NCBI RefSeq assembly: GCF_029193595.2
Contig: NZ_CP135052.1
Span: 124,001-188,000 of the forward strand
Origin: Providencia hangzhouensis
GTDB lineage: Bacteria; Pseudomonadota; Gammaproteobacteria; Enterobacterales; Enterobacteriaceae
Length of the DNA stretch: 64,000 nucleotides
Direction of reading: 5' to 3'
Of this stretch, positions 35,283-44,664 are shown piece after piece (position 1 is the first letter of the stretch; every line of letters starts with the position of its first letter). The notes beneath the pieces are model-generated. The model saw only the letters and a list, made by a program, of their open reading frames with translations, was not told the DNA's origin and ran no database searches. The translations under genes and the position numbers were made by a program.

Positions 35283-37023
35283 AAAAGTACCCTGTGTAGC
35301 TATCGACAGAGAAGCAATATCATCAACATATAACACCACTGAATTTAGCCACCAAAATATAACTCCAAAAATGGCAAAAGTAGTGAATGACAAAAATATG
35401 ATGCATCTATTCGGCCATAAAAATAAAAGTCAGCCAAAGGATATATCTGCTTTTCTATCCGTATCCCTTCCTTTTATGCAAAAAATATCGCAATTGAGCG
35501 ACTTAGCGAAGGGGTTTATTACATGGAAAGAAAATGTATATATTGGTGAAGGTATCCAAATAGCCGGGGAAAATAAAGAATTAAAGGCCAAAGCGATTGA
35601 GCCGCTAATAAATAATTATATATTTACGGAAAGTTGTATACCTGTTGTTCATTATTTTCAGGATAACTTACCAAAGACTCATCAGGTCAATATTACGAAT
35701 AAATTGATGGTGGATAATCAGCCAGATATGAATCTATTGGCTGATTTGACGACTACTGGGAAAGTCGAAACCGTCCCTGAATTAATTGAGAATAATGAGA
35801 ATAATGAGAATACTAACTTTATTATTAGCACCCCAGCCGCTGACCTAGTCGATATACTAAATAAACCAGTTGTTGATAATAATCTGTCAGAGAGTCCGGT
35901 TATTCACGTTGAACAAAATATTGCTGACGAAGATGAGATTCCTTTGTTTAACACTATGATGGTTGGCTATCCACTACTGAATATCCCACAGCGAGCAAGG
36001 GGGAAAGCTAACGATAATTTAGTCCCATACGGGGAAAAGAAACCGCAATTAAGTGAGAAGAATCAGCTCAATATGGAAAGTCCACTGGCAAATTTGGCGC
36101 TTAGGAGTACTTTAGAACCGACATCAAAAGAGTTGAAACCAGAGGTTAAAACGGGGAAACAGTATATTAGATCTTCAGTCAAAGTAGAGCTTGAGCCCGC
36201 TATCCAAAGGAAAATAGTTGGAGAACAATCCAAGCCAGTTAATATTCGACAAATTGATTCACTCGATACCATTTTGTTAAATACATATCCACGAAAAAAT
36301 AACCCAGCAAAAGATGACTCACTAAGAAATCCCCCTTCTCTTCTGGGAATGCAGTTAGCTACCCATCATTTGCATGACCAACAGGGCACCCATCAAGGTA
36401 TTAAAGAGAACACTCATCAAGGTACTAAAGAGAACACCCATCATCATGTTGTTGGGCAGCTTGAACTTGCTTTTACAAAAAATGAGCCACCTACACAGCC
36501 AGTTACCTCACTGAGAACTTCTTATCTACATGATAATAAAAGTATTTTATTATCTGAAAATGAGACGAATAATCTCCCTGATAAAGTGCAAGAGACGACA
36601 ATTTCTGCACAAATCTCACCTGCAGAAGATATGAGCCCACCTAGCAATATGATAGCAACGACTACTAATGAGGTTATGCGGGTGTCTGTGCCACTACAAG
36701 CCACACAGCAAAAGCCAGAGATGCACAAAATGCCAGAGCTAGTGGAAACCCCCCCATTTTTAGGTGAAAACCAACAGCCGAAAACTGCAGAACGTAGTTT
36801 CACTTATACCTTTAACCAGTGGCAAAGTAGCCCATCAGTGACGTTTGAATTGGCCTCTAAAGGAGAGTTCGTTGCCTCAACAGCGAGTCCAGAAGTTCAA
36901 TTGGCATTAAATGAGAATAAGCATTTATTGGCTCATGAAACGAGTGTGCATATTCGACGTGAAGATGAACGTCAGCAGCATCGAAACCGACAGCAGCATG
37001 ACCAACAGCAAGAAGAAGATTAA
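35254..37023 (+). CDS. invJ: Needle-length regulator SctP (InvJ/SpaN position), unusually long
   Basis: The start is ATG 35254, ten bases after GAGGAG and inside the end of invI, giving 589 residues. The sequence is hydrophilic, low in Cys and Trp, rich in Asn, Glu, Pro and Thr, and mostly disordered up to about residue 515. A more ordered tail follows (SFTYTFNQWQSSPSVTFELA, residues about 520-540, resembling the T3S4/SctP C-terminal domain). It ends in a run of Gln, His and Arg. Salmonella InvJ is 336 and Shigella Spa32 about 290 residues. It should set needle length and switch substrates. Confidence 0.82.
   Translation: MSAIKISSNEKVPCVAIDREAISSTYNTTEFSHQNITPKMAKVVNDKNMMHLFGHKNKSQPKDISAFLSVSLPFMQKISQLSDLAKGFITWKENVYIGEGIQIAGENKELKAKAIEPLINNYIFTESCIPVVHYFQDNLPKTHQVNITNKLMVDNQPDMNLLADLTTTGKVETVPELIENNENNENTNFIISTPAADLVDILNKPVVDNNLSESPVIHVEQNIADEDEIPLFNTMMVGYPLLNIPQRARGKANDNLVPYGEKKPQLSEKNQLNMESPLANLALRSTLEPTSKELKPEVKTGKQYIRSSVKVELEPAIQRKIVGEQSKPVNIRQIDSLDTILLNTYPRKNNPAKDDSLRNPPSLLGMQLATHHLHDQQGTHQGIKENTHQGTKENTHHHVVGQLELAFTKNEPPTQPVTSLRTSYLHDNKSILLSENETNNLPDKVQETTISAQISPAEDMSPPSNMIATTTNEVMRVSVPLQATQQKPEMHKMPELVETPPFLGENQQPKTAERSFTYTFNQWQSSPSVTFELASKGEFVASTASPEVQLALNENKHLLAHETSVHIRREDERQQHRNRQQHDQQQEED
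36391..36438 (+). repeat. Tandem 24-bp repeat (two units) inside the ruler gene
   Basis: Two adjacent in-frame 24-base units (36391-36414 and 36415-36438) differ at two positions and encode HQGIKENT and HQGTKENT. A shorter Asn-Glu repeat (ENNENNEN) is encoded near 35800. Such repeats suggest that the ruler grew by slippage duplication. Confidence 0.85.
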
Positions 37024-37025
37024 TT

Positions 37026-37958
37026 ATGTTGAAGATTAGACGGATCAGCTCTCAAGAAAAACAACTTAAAATTTGGCAGCAATATTATTTAGTTAATCCA
37101 CAAATAAAGCTAGCTAACCGCAGTATTGGTTATTTTCAATTATCACTAGTGAGTGAAACACAGAAAATAAATGCATTCGTTGTTGTTGAAAGTTGGTGTC
37201 ATTATCGTTGGCCTGAACTGGTTCATTATGCATGGAGTTCATTATCAAACAGCCAGCTATGTGAATTGTTTGCTTCTGAATATATTGGAATTACATTTTT
37301 CTCCCAGAATTTCCGTTGTGAATCTGTCGAGATAGTTGATGATATGCGTATTAATTACCAGCCATGGCTAATTGTTAAAGAAGCTAGCCTCGGGGAAGTA
37401 TTATTAGCAGAACCAATAGAAAGCCTCGAAAAAAAGCAGGGAACTAATCAGATATTCGACCATTTAAAACTGCGAGCGGATTGGATATTAGGGTATAGCT
37501 ATATTAGTGCCAAACTTTTGCAAACTATAGAATTACGTGATGTGCTGAGTATCCAACAATTACAGTTAAATATGTCTGTGGCAGGACAGGTATTAGCTCG
37601 ATTTCAAAAGCAAGATGAAGGACTACTTATGATTGAAGAATTAGTGGCGCCAGAGAGTGAAGAGGAATTCGTATTTCCTGAAGAAGATGAAATGCAAGAA
37701 ATTGTGCGCCCCTTTAATGTAAAAGAAATGAATATTAAATTAACCTTTGTTTTAGGTCATAGTGATATTACGGTCGATGAGCTTTCAAAAATGGAGCCCG
37801 GTTATATTTATTCTATTGGTGAAAATAAAGAACGTGAAGTTAAAGCCTATGCTAATAAGCAACTTATTGCAGAAGGGGAGCTTATTTATATTGGCAATAG
37901 TGATGAGTTAGGTTTGGAAATCACACATGTTGTCAGTTTGGGTGATAAAAGAGTTTAA
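37026..37958 (+). CDS. spaO: Sorting-platform C-ring protein SctQ (SpaO/Spa33)
   Basis: This 310-residue protein ends in a SPOA (surface presentation of antigens) domain: IKLTFVLGHSDITVDELSKM, then PGYIYSIGENKEREVKAYANK, quoted in part. The length matches SpaO (303). It forms the cytoplasmic pods of the sorting platform. An in-frame ATG at codon 223 (37692) after GAAGAAGA could start a separate C-terminal product of 88 residues, as known for SpaO and Spa33. Confidence 0.92.
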   Translation: MLKIRRISSQEKQLKIWQQYYLVNPQIKLANRSIGYFQLSLVSETQKINAFVVVESWCHYRWPELVHYAWSSLSNSQLCELFASEYIGITFFSQNFRCESVEIVDDMRINYQPWLIVKEASLGEVLLAEPIESLEKKQGTNQIFDHLKLRADWILGYSYISAKLLQTIELRDVLSIQQLQLNMSVAGQVLARFQKQDEGLLMIEELVAPESEEEFVFPEEDEMQEIVRPFNVKEMNIKLTFVLGHSDITVDELSKMEPGYIYSIGENKEREVKAYANKQLIAEGELIYIGNSDELGLEITHVVSLGDKRV

Positions 37959-37959
37959 T

Positions 37960-38625
37960 ATGCCAACGATACCTGATGGGATCCCATTATTAGCGATTAT
38001 CGCATTCTCGACATTATTGCCATTTGTTATTGCTGCAGGCACCTGCTATTTAAAAATATCTATTGTATTAATTATGGTACGCAACGCGATGGGCGTTCAA
38101 CAAGTTCCTTCTACTATGGTATTAAATGGTATTGCATTGTTACTTTCTATTTTCGTTATGATGCCAGTTTTACAGGATGTGAATAATCATATGCGACAAG
38201 AACAGGTTGATTTTAGTAATGCTGAATCAATCGATAGTTTTGTTGAAAATGGGCTGGGGGGATATAAAGCGTATTTGAAAAAATATTCAGATCCACAACT
38301 AGTGACGTTCTTTGAGTCAATACAACAAGGTCGAAGTGAAGAAGAAGTGACCGCTGATGAAGGCGAAGCTACATTATTTTCTTTATTACCTGCTTATGCA
38401 TTAAGTGAAATAAAATCAGCTTTTGAAATTGGTTTTTATATCTATTTACCTTTTGTTGTAGTTGATTTAGTTATTTCCAGCATTTTATTGGCACTGGGTA
38501 TGATGATGATGAGCCCAGTAACAATTTCGATTCCGGTTAAATTAATTCTATTTGTTGCAATTGATGGCTGGTCACTGATTTCTAAGGGGTTAGTGATGCA
38601 ATACATTGAATTAGCACAGCATTAA
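37960..38625 (+). CDS. spaP: Export apparatus protein SctR (SpaP/Spa24)
   Basis: This 221-residue membrane protein is of the FliP/SpaP family: IPLLAIIAFSTLLPFVIAAG, TCYLKISIVLIMVRNAMGVQQ (in part) and PAYALSEIKSAFEIGFYIYLPF in part. It forms the core of the export gate. ATG 37960 lies one base after the spaO stop. A longer frame from 37927 would overlap spaO and lacks support. Confidence 0.97.
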   Translation: MPTIPDGIPLLAIIAFSTLLPFVIAAGTCYLKISIVLIMVRNAMGVQQVPSTMVLNGIALLLSIFVMMPVLQDVNNHMRQEQVDFSNAESIDSFVENGLGGYKAYLKKYSDPQLVTFFESIQQGRSEEEVTADEGEATLFSLLPAYALSEIKSAFEIGFYIYLPFVVVDLVISSILLALGMMMMSPVTISIPVKLILFVAIDGWSLISKGLVMQYIELAQH

Positions 38626-38638
38626 AGCGAATGATACT

Positions 38639-38911
38639 ATGGATCAAATCGTTTATTTAAGTAACAAAACGATGTTATTAATCGTTATATTATCTGCAAT
38701 ACCAGTAATAGTGGCTACTGCAGTAGGATTATTGGTAGGGTTACTACAAACTGTCACGCAACTTCAAGAGCAAACATTACCTTTTGGTATTAAATTATTA
38801 GCTGTTTTTGGTTCACTTTTTATGATCTCTGGTTGGTTATCCGATAAGGTAATGAATTTCGCATTAGAAACCTTAAGCGCTGCTATCCCTGCTATCGGGT
38901 TATTCGGATGA
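38639..38911 (+). CDS. spaQ: Export apparatus protein SctS (SpaQ/Spa9)
   Basis: The 90-residue protein has two membrane helices and the FliQ/SpaQ pattern VGLLVGLLQTVTQLQEQTLPF. It completes the SctR-S-T gate complex. It overlaps spaR by four bases (ATGA). Confidence 0.96.
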   Translation: MDQIVYLSNKTMLLIVILSAIPVIVATAVGLLVGLLQTVTQLQEQTLPFGIKLLAVFGSLFMISGWLSDKVMNFALETLSAAIPAIGLFG

Positions 38912-39702
38912 ATCAGGAAATACTATCGCTGATGTCCTCGCTCTATTTTATCTTTCAAGAAGGATTGATAAAAATAGCGTTAGCTTGGTTGAGAATTGCA
39001 CCAGTGATGTTTTTATTACCTTTTTTAAGTAACAAATTACTTAATGGTGGGATTATTAAAAACTGTGTGGTGGCTTATATTGCATTAGGTTTATGGCCTT
39101 TTTTTTCATCCTATGAAATACAATGGGATGAAATTAATTTTGTTGATGTATTTATTTATGAAATTTCGATTGGACTCGTATTAGCACTGATGTTAGCGCT
39201 GCCTTTTATGATAGCCAATATTGTTGGCGAATTAATTGATGCGCAGCGTGGCGAGACGATTAGTAGTATTGTTGACCCTGCGAGTGGAACCGAAGCTTCG
39301 GAGCTTGCTGTATTATTAAACCATATTACGTGTATGATATTCTTAGCACAAAATGGAATGTATCAACTTGCTAATCTATTCGCACAGAGCTATCAGTTAT
39401 TACCCTTTGCCCATGGATTTACGTCATTCAATAGCCTTCCTTTAGGGGAATGGTTAAATAAAATGGTAGTCAATGGAGTTGTTTTAACTGCACCCATATT
39501 AGTGACATTATTTATTACAGAGGTTGCCTTAGGGCTATATTCCCGTTTTTGCCCTCAATTAAATGCATTTTCATTATCTTTAGCAATAAAATCAATCATC
39601 GCTTTCTGTGTTTTTTTACTTTATTTCCATAATGAGGTACCAGAGATATTAGTCAATATGATTTCGATTTCACCACTGCGAGACATATTCCTTTCTTCTT
39701 GA
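38908..39702 (+). CDS. spaR: Export apparatus protein SctT (SpaR/Spa29)
   Basis: This 264-residue protein has about six membrane helices and FliR/SpaR features (GELIDAQRGETISSIVDPASG and FCPQLNAFSLSLAIKS). The length equals that of Salmonella SpaR (263). It is part of the SctR-S-T gate. Confidence 0.96.
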   Translation: MNQEILSLMSSLYFIFQEGLIKIALAWLRIAPVMFLLPFLSNKLLNGGIIKNCVVAYIALGLWPFFSSYEIQWDEINFVDVFIYEISIGLVLALMLALPFMIANIVGELIDAQRGETISSIVDPASGTEASELAVLLNHITCMIFLAQNGMYQLANLFAQSYQLLPFAHGFTSFNSLPLGEWLNKMVVNGVVLTAPILVTLFITEVALGLYSRFCPQLNAFSLSLAIKSIIAFCVFLLYFHNEVPEILVNMISISPLRDIFLSS

Positions 39703-39722
39703 TTTTATGGATATAAATAAAT

Positions 39723-40844
39723 ATGGCTGAAAAAACAGAAAAACCTACGGATAAAAAAATTAGAGATTCAGCTAAAAAAGGGCAAAGTTTTAAGAGTAAA
39801 GATAGCGTTGCGGCAATTGTATTAGTCGTAAGTGCATTTGTTATTGAAGGCGTATCTAGTTTATATGAACTGGGTGGGTTAATGCGAAAAATATTTTTAT
39901 CCCCAACGGAGATAAAAATTGATGCACTACTTTGGCAATTCTTCACGATATTTTTAAGTATTGTATTACCTGTTCTATTTACTTGTTTTTTATCCGGTAC
40001 AATTATTTCTTTATTACAAAGTCGATTTAGATTGGCCAGTGAAGCAATAAAGCTTGATTTTGCTAAATTAAATCCAATTGCAGGATTTAAAAAAATATTT
40101 TCATTGAATTCATTGAAAGAGTTAATTAAGGCGATTTTGTATTTAATTGTCTTTATTATATCAATATTAGTCTTTTTTATTGTTTGGCGTAAAGATATTT
40201 TTATGCTCTACCGAACAATGATTAATGGGATGATTAGCCAATGGGTTAGTTTGTGCGTAACATTTATTGTCGTCTTTCTTGCAGTTGCTCTTATTATTAT
40301 CTTGGTTGACGCAATAGCTGAATTCTTTTTGTATATTAAAAACTTAAAAATGGAAAAGCAAGAGGTTAAAAAGGAATACAAAGATAATGAAGGTGATCCT
40401 CATATCAAAAGTGCACGTCGAGGAATGCATCAGGAATTACTGTCTGAAGAGGTTAAATCAAATGTTCGTAATTCAACATTTGTAATGGCAAATCCAACGC
40501 ATATTGCATTGCTTATTTATTATGATTCGAATATTGCACCATTACCCTTTTTATTCTCTAAAAGTAAAGGCGCACAAGCAAAAGCAATTATTAAATACGC
40601 GGAACAACAAGGTGTTCCAGTTATTAGGGATATCGTTTTAGCTAGGCAAATATGGCGGTCATATAAAAATGATAGTTTTATTGATGAAAAAGGATTAGAA
40701 GATGTTATGCAAATAATATCATGGTTAATCCGTATAGAATTAGTAAAAATGGGAGTCGATATTGATAAAGCATTAGAAAAAATATCAGAGAACGAGGCAT
40801 ATTCGAAAAATAATAGCGAACTTAATAATTTATTTATTACTTAA
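39723..40844 (+). CDS. spaS: Autoproteolytic export switch SctU (SpaS/Spa40)
   Basis: This 373-residue protein starts with the family text AEKTEKPTDKKIRDSAKKGQ, has four membrane helices (residues about 30-210) and carries the self-cleavage motif NPTH at residues 257-260. Cleavage between Asn and Pro allows the change from needle subunits to translocators. The length is near Salmonella SpaS (356). Confidence 0.97.
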   Translation: MAEKTEKPTDKKIRDSAKKGQSFKSKDSVAAIVLVVSAFVIEGVSSLYELGGLMRKIFLSPTEIKIDALLWQFFTIFLSIVLPVLFTCFLSGTIISLLQSRFRLASEAIKLDFAKLNPIAGFKKIFSLNSLKELIKAILYLIVFIISILVFFIVWRKDIFMLYRTMINGMISQWVSLCVTFIVVFLAVALIIILVDAIAEFFLYIKNLKMEKQEVKKEYKDNEGDPHIKSARRGMHQELLSEEVKSNVRNSTFVMANPTHIALLIYYDSNIAPLPFLFSKSKGAQAKAIIKYAEQQGVPVIRDIVLARQIWRSYKNDSFIDEKGLEDVMQIISWLIRIELVKMGVDIDKALEKISENEAYSKNNSELNNLFIT

Positions 40845-40883
40845 ATCGTTTTTTTAAAGAAAGAATCAAATCGGTTAATTATG

Positions 40884-40916
40884 ATGCAAGCATAAAGTAT
40901 ATGTTATGCATTGCAT
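40884..40916. promoter_or_regulatory. Inverted repeat between spaS and sicA
   Basis: ATGCAAGCATAA (40884-40895) and TTATGCATTGCAT (40904-40916) are near-complementary arms around an 8-base loop in the 92-base gap before sicA. It may be an operator (sicA is an InvF/SicA target in Salmonella) or a weak attenuator. There is no T-run after it. Confidence 0.35.
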
Positions 40917-40936
40917 ATCAACAATAAGGTAAATAT

Positions 40937-41437
40937 ATGAATAATGCGGAAACAGAGAGTTTTCAACAATCTGATATGGAAGAATTACTTGACAATATTA
41001 CAACTGCACTAATGGATGGTGCAACTTATAAAGATATTCACGGGATCCCACAAAGTACAATGGATGGCATTTATTCCTATGCATACGAGTTCTATCAACA
41101 AGGCAAATTAAAAGAAGCAGAAACTTTTTTCCGATTTCTAAGTATTTATGATTTCTATAATACAGATTATGTGATGGGGCTTGCTGCTGTCTATCAATTA
41201 ACGAAACGGTATGACAAAGCAACTGAATTATATGCTCTCGCATTTGTATTGGCAAAAAATGATTACCGCCCGCTATTCCATGCAGGACAGTGCAATTTAA
41301 TGATGAAAAAAAGCAGTACCGCAATTCATTGTTTTGAAAGCGTTGTAAAAAGCAGTACAGATATTGATTTAAAAAATAAATCTCAAGCTTATTTAAATGC
41401 ATTAAAGAAAAACTCAGAAAGAGATTCTAATATATAA
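40937..41437 (+). CDS. sicA: Translocator chaperone SicA/IpgC (TPR family)
   Basis: This 166-residue protein has three tetratricopeptide-like repeats (YAYEFYQQGKLKEAETFFRF, VMGLAAVYQLTKRYDKATEL and FHAGQCNLMMKKSSTAIHCF), the LcrH/SycD pattern. It keeps SipB and SipC soluble and, with InvF, activates effector genes in Salmonella. AAGG precedes ATG. It opens the translocator operon. Confidence 0.95.
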   Translation: MNNAETESFQQSDMEELLDNITTALMDGATYKDIHGIPQSTMDGIYSYAYEFYQQGKLKEAETFFRFLSIYDFYNTDYVMGLAAVYQLTKRYDKATELYALAFVLAKNDYRPLFHAGQCNLMMKKSSTAIHCFESVVKSSTDIDLKNKSQAYLNALKKNSERDSNI

Positions 41438-41449
41438 CGAGGAAATGGC

Positions 41450-43483
41450 ATGGTAGATATTAAAGCTTTAGGAAATAGTGAACGAATAAATAATATTAAT
41501 GCCTATTTACAAGGTAGTAATCCTTTAGCACTAAGTGAGGATATTACAAAATCAGTTTTAGCTTTAGAGGATGTATGTAGGGAGTCCATATCGGGAGAAC
41601 AAGCAAAACGAGCTAAGATAGAAGGCTCGCCTCGCCTGAATAAGCCGATGATGGCAAAAGCTATGCTAAGTGCACAATCATCTTCGCAAGATAAAACATC
41701 TAATGCAATGGCCATACTGGTTGAAACATTTGCGACAATTCGTCGGTTGTTACATGAAGGTAATATTGGTGAACTAAGTAATCGGTTACAGCTTTTAAAC
41801 CTTGAATCAGGTTCCTTACGAGAGAAAGGGAAGGAGTTACTTGATTCTTTCGCAAATTCGACAAAAAAAGCACTTAATATTAAACATCAATTAGATGAGG
41901 CCAAAGGTATTTTAGATTTAGGTAAAAATAAGTTGGCGAATACCTTAAATTTACTAGAGGAACATCAATTTTCTGTAGCAGATAATATAAATGATATTAC
42001 GAATACAAAGGAAGAATTAAGCAATTGTGAACAACGATTAGAGAAAATAAATACTTTTGATAAACCTATTACAGAAGAAGTTTATAACCAAGAAGTTAAT
42101 ATTAAAAATAAAATAGAAGTGCTTACCAATAAACTCGAAGAGTTGACAAATAAACGTGATGCTTTAGAAAGCACAACAACTTTATTTAAAGCTAATGTTG
42201 GAACGTTAACTGAAAATGTCGATAAACTTCAAAATAATTATGAAGTTCTAATAAATAAAGAATATGAGCTTGTAAAAACTTCTGACGACGCCAGCCAAAA
42301 ACTGAATGTATTTATGGAAACAGCACCTAGGTCTGTTGAGGTTGACGGTGAGAAATGGGAGAACACATTATCTCTCTTAACGATGCTGACGGCTCAGCTT
42401 AAAAAGGTTATGAATGAAGACTCTATTCGTAACATGAAAGAGCAAGAAGCAGTGATGATGAAAATCAATGAGGCCTCTCGGAAAGATTCTGATAACAAAG
42501 CAAAAGAGGCCGCGGAATCTGAACGTAAAGCGGCTGAAGCAAATAAAGCGGCATCTTGTGCCAGTAAAATTTTTAGTTATGTACTTTTAGCTGTTTCAGT
42601 GGTTGCTACCGTAGCTTCTTTTGGAACAGCAGCACCGTTAACACTTGCGATTGCAGCTATTGGTATTTCTATGGCGGTTGCGGACATTGTATTGGAAGAA
42701 ACAGGGCACGGTAGCTTAATGCAGATGCTTGCTAATGAAATTTCTTCAGTAGTAACGGATGTATTGATTAAATTTGGTGTTGATGAAGATAAAGCTAAGC
42801 AGATTGGTAGCATCGTGGGAATGATTGTCGCTGCGATTGCATTTTTAGCTCTTTCGTTAATTTCTATGGGTTCAATGGCTAAAAATATCGTGAATACGGT
42901 GAAGAGTGCGGCTCAATTATTGCTCAAAAATGCGGGTTCTTTACTCAAAAGTACAATTAAAGCCATGCCAAAAAATTTAACTAATGCATTGGGTAATATG
43001 GCAACCAAAACTGCAAAAGTGAGCGATTCAGTGGCTGATAGCACAGATGATATGGTGAAGTTAACGAAATTCACCAAGCTGGCAGACAAATTTGATGATG
43101 CAAAAGATACCGTGAAAACGACCGAAAACACGATAGCTAAAATCAAAAAAGTCGACACGGTGAAAAATCCAAGTGTAGCAATGGCCAAATTAGAAGTTAC
43201 TGCAAGAGGCATGAATGCAGGGCTTACAGTTGCAAATGCAGCGACAACAGGAGGGTTAAATGTACACGCGGCATCAATGGGAGCCAAAATGAAAGAGATG
43301 CTTGCAGGTATGATGTTAAATAACTCTGCTATCGAAGCTATTACCGAGTTACTTAATCAATTAATTCAAGCTATGTCGAAAAACTATGAGCAGTTTGATG
43401 AAATGTTTGTATCAATGCTTAATGGCCTTCAAAAATCGGGTCAAAGTAAAGTCGATATGATGAATACCGCACGCTTTGCGTAA
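41450..43483 (+). CDS. sipB: Translocon protein SctE (SipB/IpaB)
   Basis: This 677-residue protein has a long coiled-coil N-terminal half (residues about 90-300) and two adjacent hydrophobic segments near residues 375-400 and 455-480. The IpaB/SipB family block IAAIGISMAVADIVLEETGHG lies between them. It inserts into host membranes as the major translocon pore subunit. It is about 85 residues longer than SipB (593) or IpaB (580), mainly in the coiled-coil and C-terminal parts. GAGGAAA precedes the start. Confidence 0.95.
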   Translation: MVDIKALGNSERINNINAYLQGSNPLALSEDITKSVLALEDVCRESISGEQAKRAKIEGSPRLNKPMMAKAMLSAQSSSQDKTSNAMAILVETFATIRRLLHEGNIGELSNRLQLLNLESGSLREKGKELLDSFANSTKKALNIKHQLDEAKGILDLGKNKLANTLNLLEEHQFSVADNINDITNTKEELSNCEQRLEKINTFDKPITEEVYNQEVNIKNKIEVLTNKLEELTNKRDALESTTTLFKANVGTLTENVDKLQNNYEVLINKEYELVKTSDDASQKLNVFMETAPRSVEVDGEKWENTLSLLTMLTAQLKKVMNEDSIRNMKEQEAVMMKINEASRKDSDNKAKEAAESERKAAEANKAASCASKIFSYVLLAVSVVATVASFGTAAPLTLAIAAIGISMAVADIVLEETGHGSLMQMLANEISSVVTDVLIKFGVDEDKAKQIGSIVGMIVAAIAFLALSLISMGSMAKNIVNTVKSAAQLLLKNAGSLLKSTIKAMPKNLTNALGNMATKTAKVSDSVADSTDDMVKLTKFTKLADKFDDAKDTVKTTENTIAKIKKVDTVKNPSVAMAKLEVTARGMNAGLTVANAATTGGLNVHAASMGAKMKEMLAGMMLNNSAIEAITELLNQLIQAMSKNYEQFDEMFVSMLNGLQKSGQSKVDMMNTARFA

Positions 43484-43501
43484 ACTAAGGAGTAATTTTA
43501 T

Positions 43502-44662
43502 ATGACACCCATTATGACACAACCCGTTATAGCCAATAAAGCTGTTTTCAATGCTGAAGCATTAGGTAATAAAAAAGAGATATCTGTTTCAACTCATCCA
43601 TCTGCTCGACAAGAAATTAATTTAGCAAGTTTGCCACAATTAACACCCGCAGAATTTTCAGATAAGCCGGTATGAAAGTCACCATCGAGTGGGGAAATAA
43701 TGCCAGAACAATTAATGGGCGCCCTATCAGAGCTTGATTCAGACGAAATAGAAAAGGCGGCAATACGGTTAAGTGCATGTCCTCCTAAACTTGCTAATGA
43801 GTTGCATCATATTTTTAAAAATGCAGAACAAAAAGCGATTGAAAGCATTAGCTCCGCGAAGACGAGTGAATATATTGGTATTATCAGCAGTGATATTATT
43901 GTTGAAATATCAAAGCTTATCCGCAAAGTTGCATCCGAAATTAAAATCTCAGACCGCCAACTTAATGCAGCATTTAATATCTTAAGTGGCAAAATGGTGG
44001 CGGCAGCCGCCACATCTACCATTAAAGAAGGAAAAAAAATGATGGAGAGCGCCATGATTAATTTTGGCGTCTCATTAGGCGTAAGTGGTTTAGGTGCTGC
44101 ATTCCAAGCGAAATCGTTACATACGCAAAATAAATCGATAAACACTAACTTAAAAACGGGTACTAATAATATTAATGCAGGTAATAAACTTAATGGTCAT
44201 GCCTCTGAGTTAACAGGAAAAAATAACGGAAGTACCGTACTAAAAGGTAAGGACGGTAGTACTATTGAGTTGGTTGACCAAGCAACGGCGGGGCAGAAAA
44301 CGTTAGTTGCGAAAAATATGCAAAATGCAGCGGATAGTACGAAAGCTCACGGCCAAAATCAGCTTAATGATCATAACAATATTGTCACCAAAGAGAGTGT
44401 GAAACGTGGTGTAGCAGAACAAGGGGCTCGCTTATCCGATAGCGCAGGGAATATGGCAGGGTCGGCATCACAAGCTGGGGCTAAAGCGGAAAGTGCTAGC
44501 GCGATGATAGAGCAGGAAACGTCATCAGCAGCACGTAAAGTCTCTGAAAATGCAGAGAAAACGATGAGTGAAAGTACTGAGTTGTTGAAGAAAATGGATG
44601 AAGCTTTAAGGGATATTCGTGATTCTAAAACGCGCACATTCCAAGCTGCAATACGAGGGTAA
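43502..44662 (+). pseudogene. sipC: Translocon protein SctB (SipC/IpaC) with an in-frame UGA at codon 58
   Basis: From ATG 43502, which has AAGGAG nine bases upstream, the frame encodes 57 residues, meets TGA at 43673-43675, and then stays open in the same frame to 44662 (386 residues if read through). ATG 43700, eight codons after the stop, has GGGGAAAT before it and could restart translation to give 320 residues. The part after the stop is recognisably SipC/IpaC-like (SGLGAAFQAKSL and the helical end ARKVSENAEKTMSES). The N-terminal secretion and chaperone-binding region is cut off. It may be a nonsense allele, a read-through case, two proteins or a sequencing error. Confidence 0.8.
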
Positions 44663-44664
44663 TA

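Noticed and set aside
36391..36438. CRISPR-like repeat array in the ruler gene
   Set aside because: There are only two adjacent in-frame units without spacers; it is a coding duplication. No CRISPR array or cas gene is seen in the window.
43502..43675. The sipC UGA as a selenocysteine codon, since selC is in the same window
   Set aside because: Bacterial SECIS elements lie just after the UGA and selenocysteine serves redox enzymes. The sequence after 43675 has no obvious stem-loop of that kind, and a Sec in a secreted translocator has no precedent I know. selC is a housekeeping gene here.
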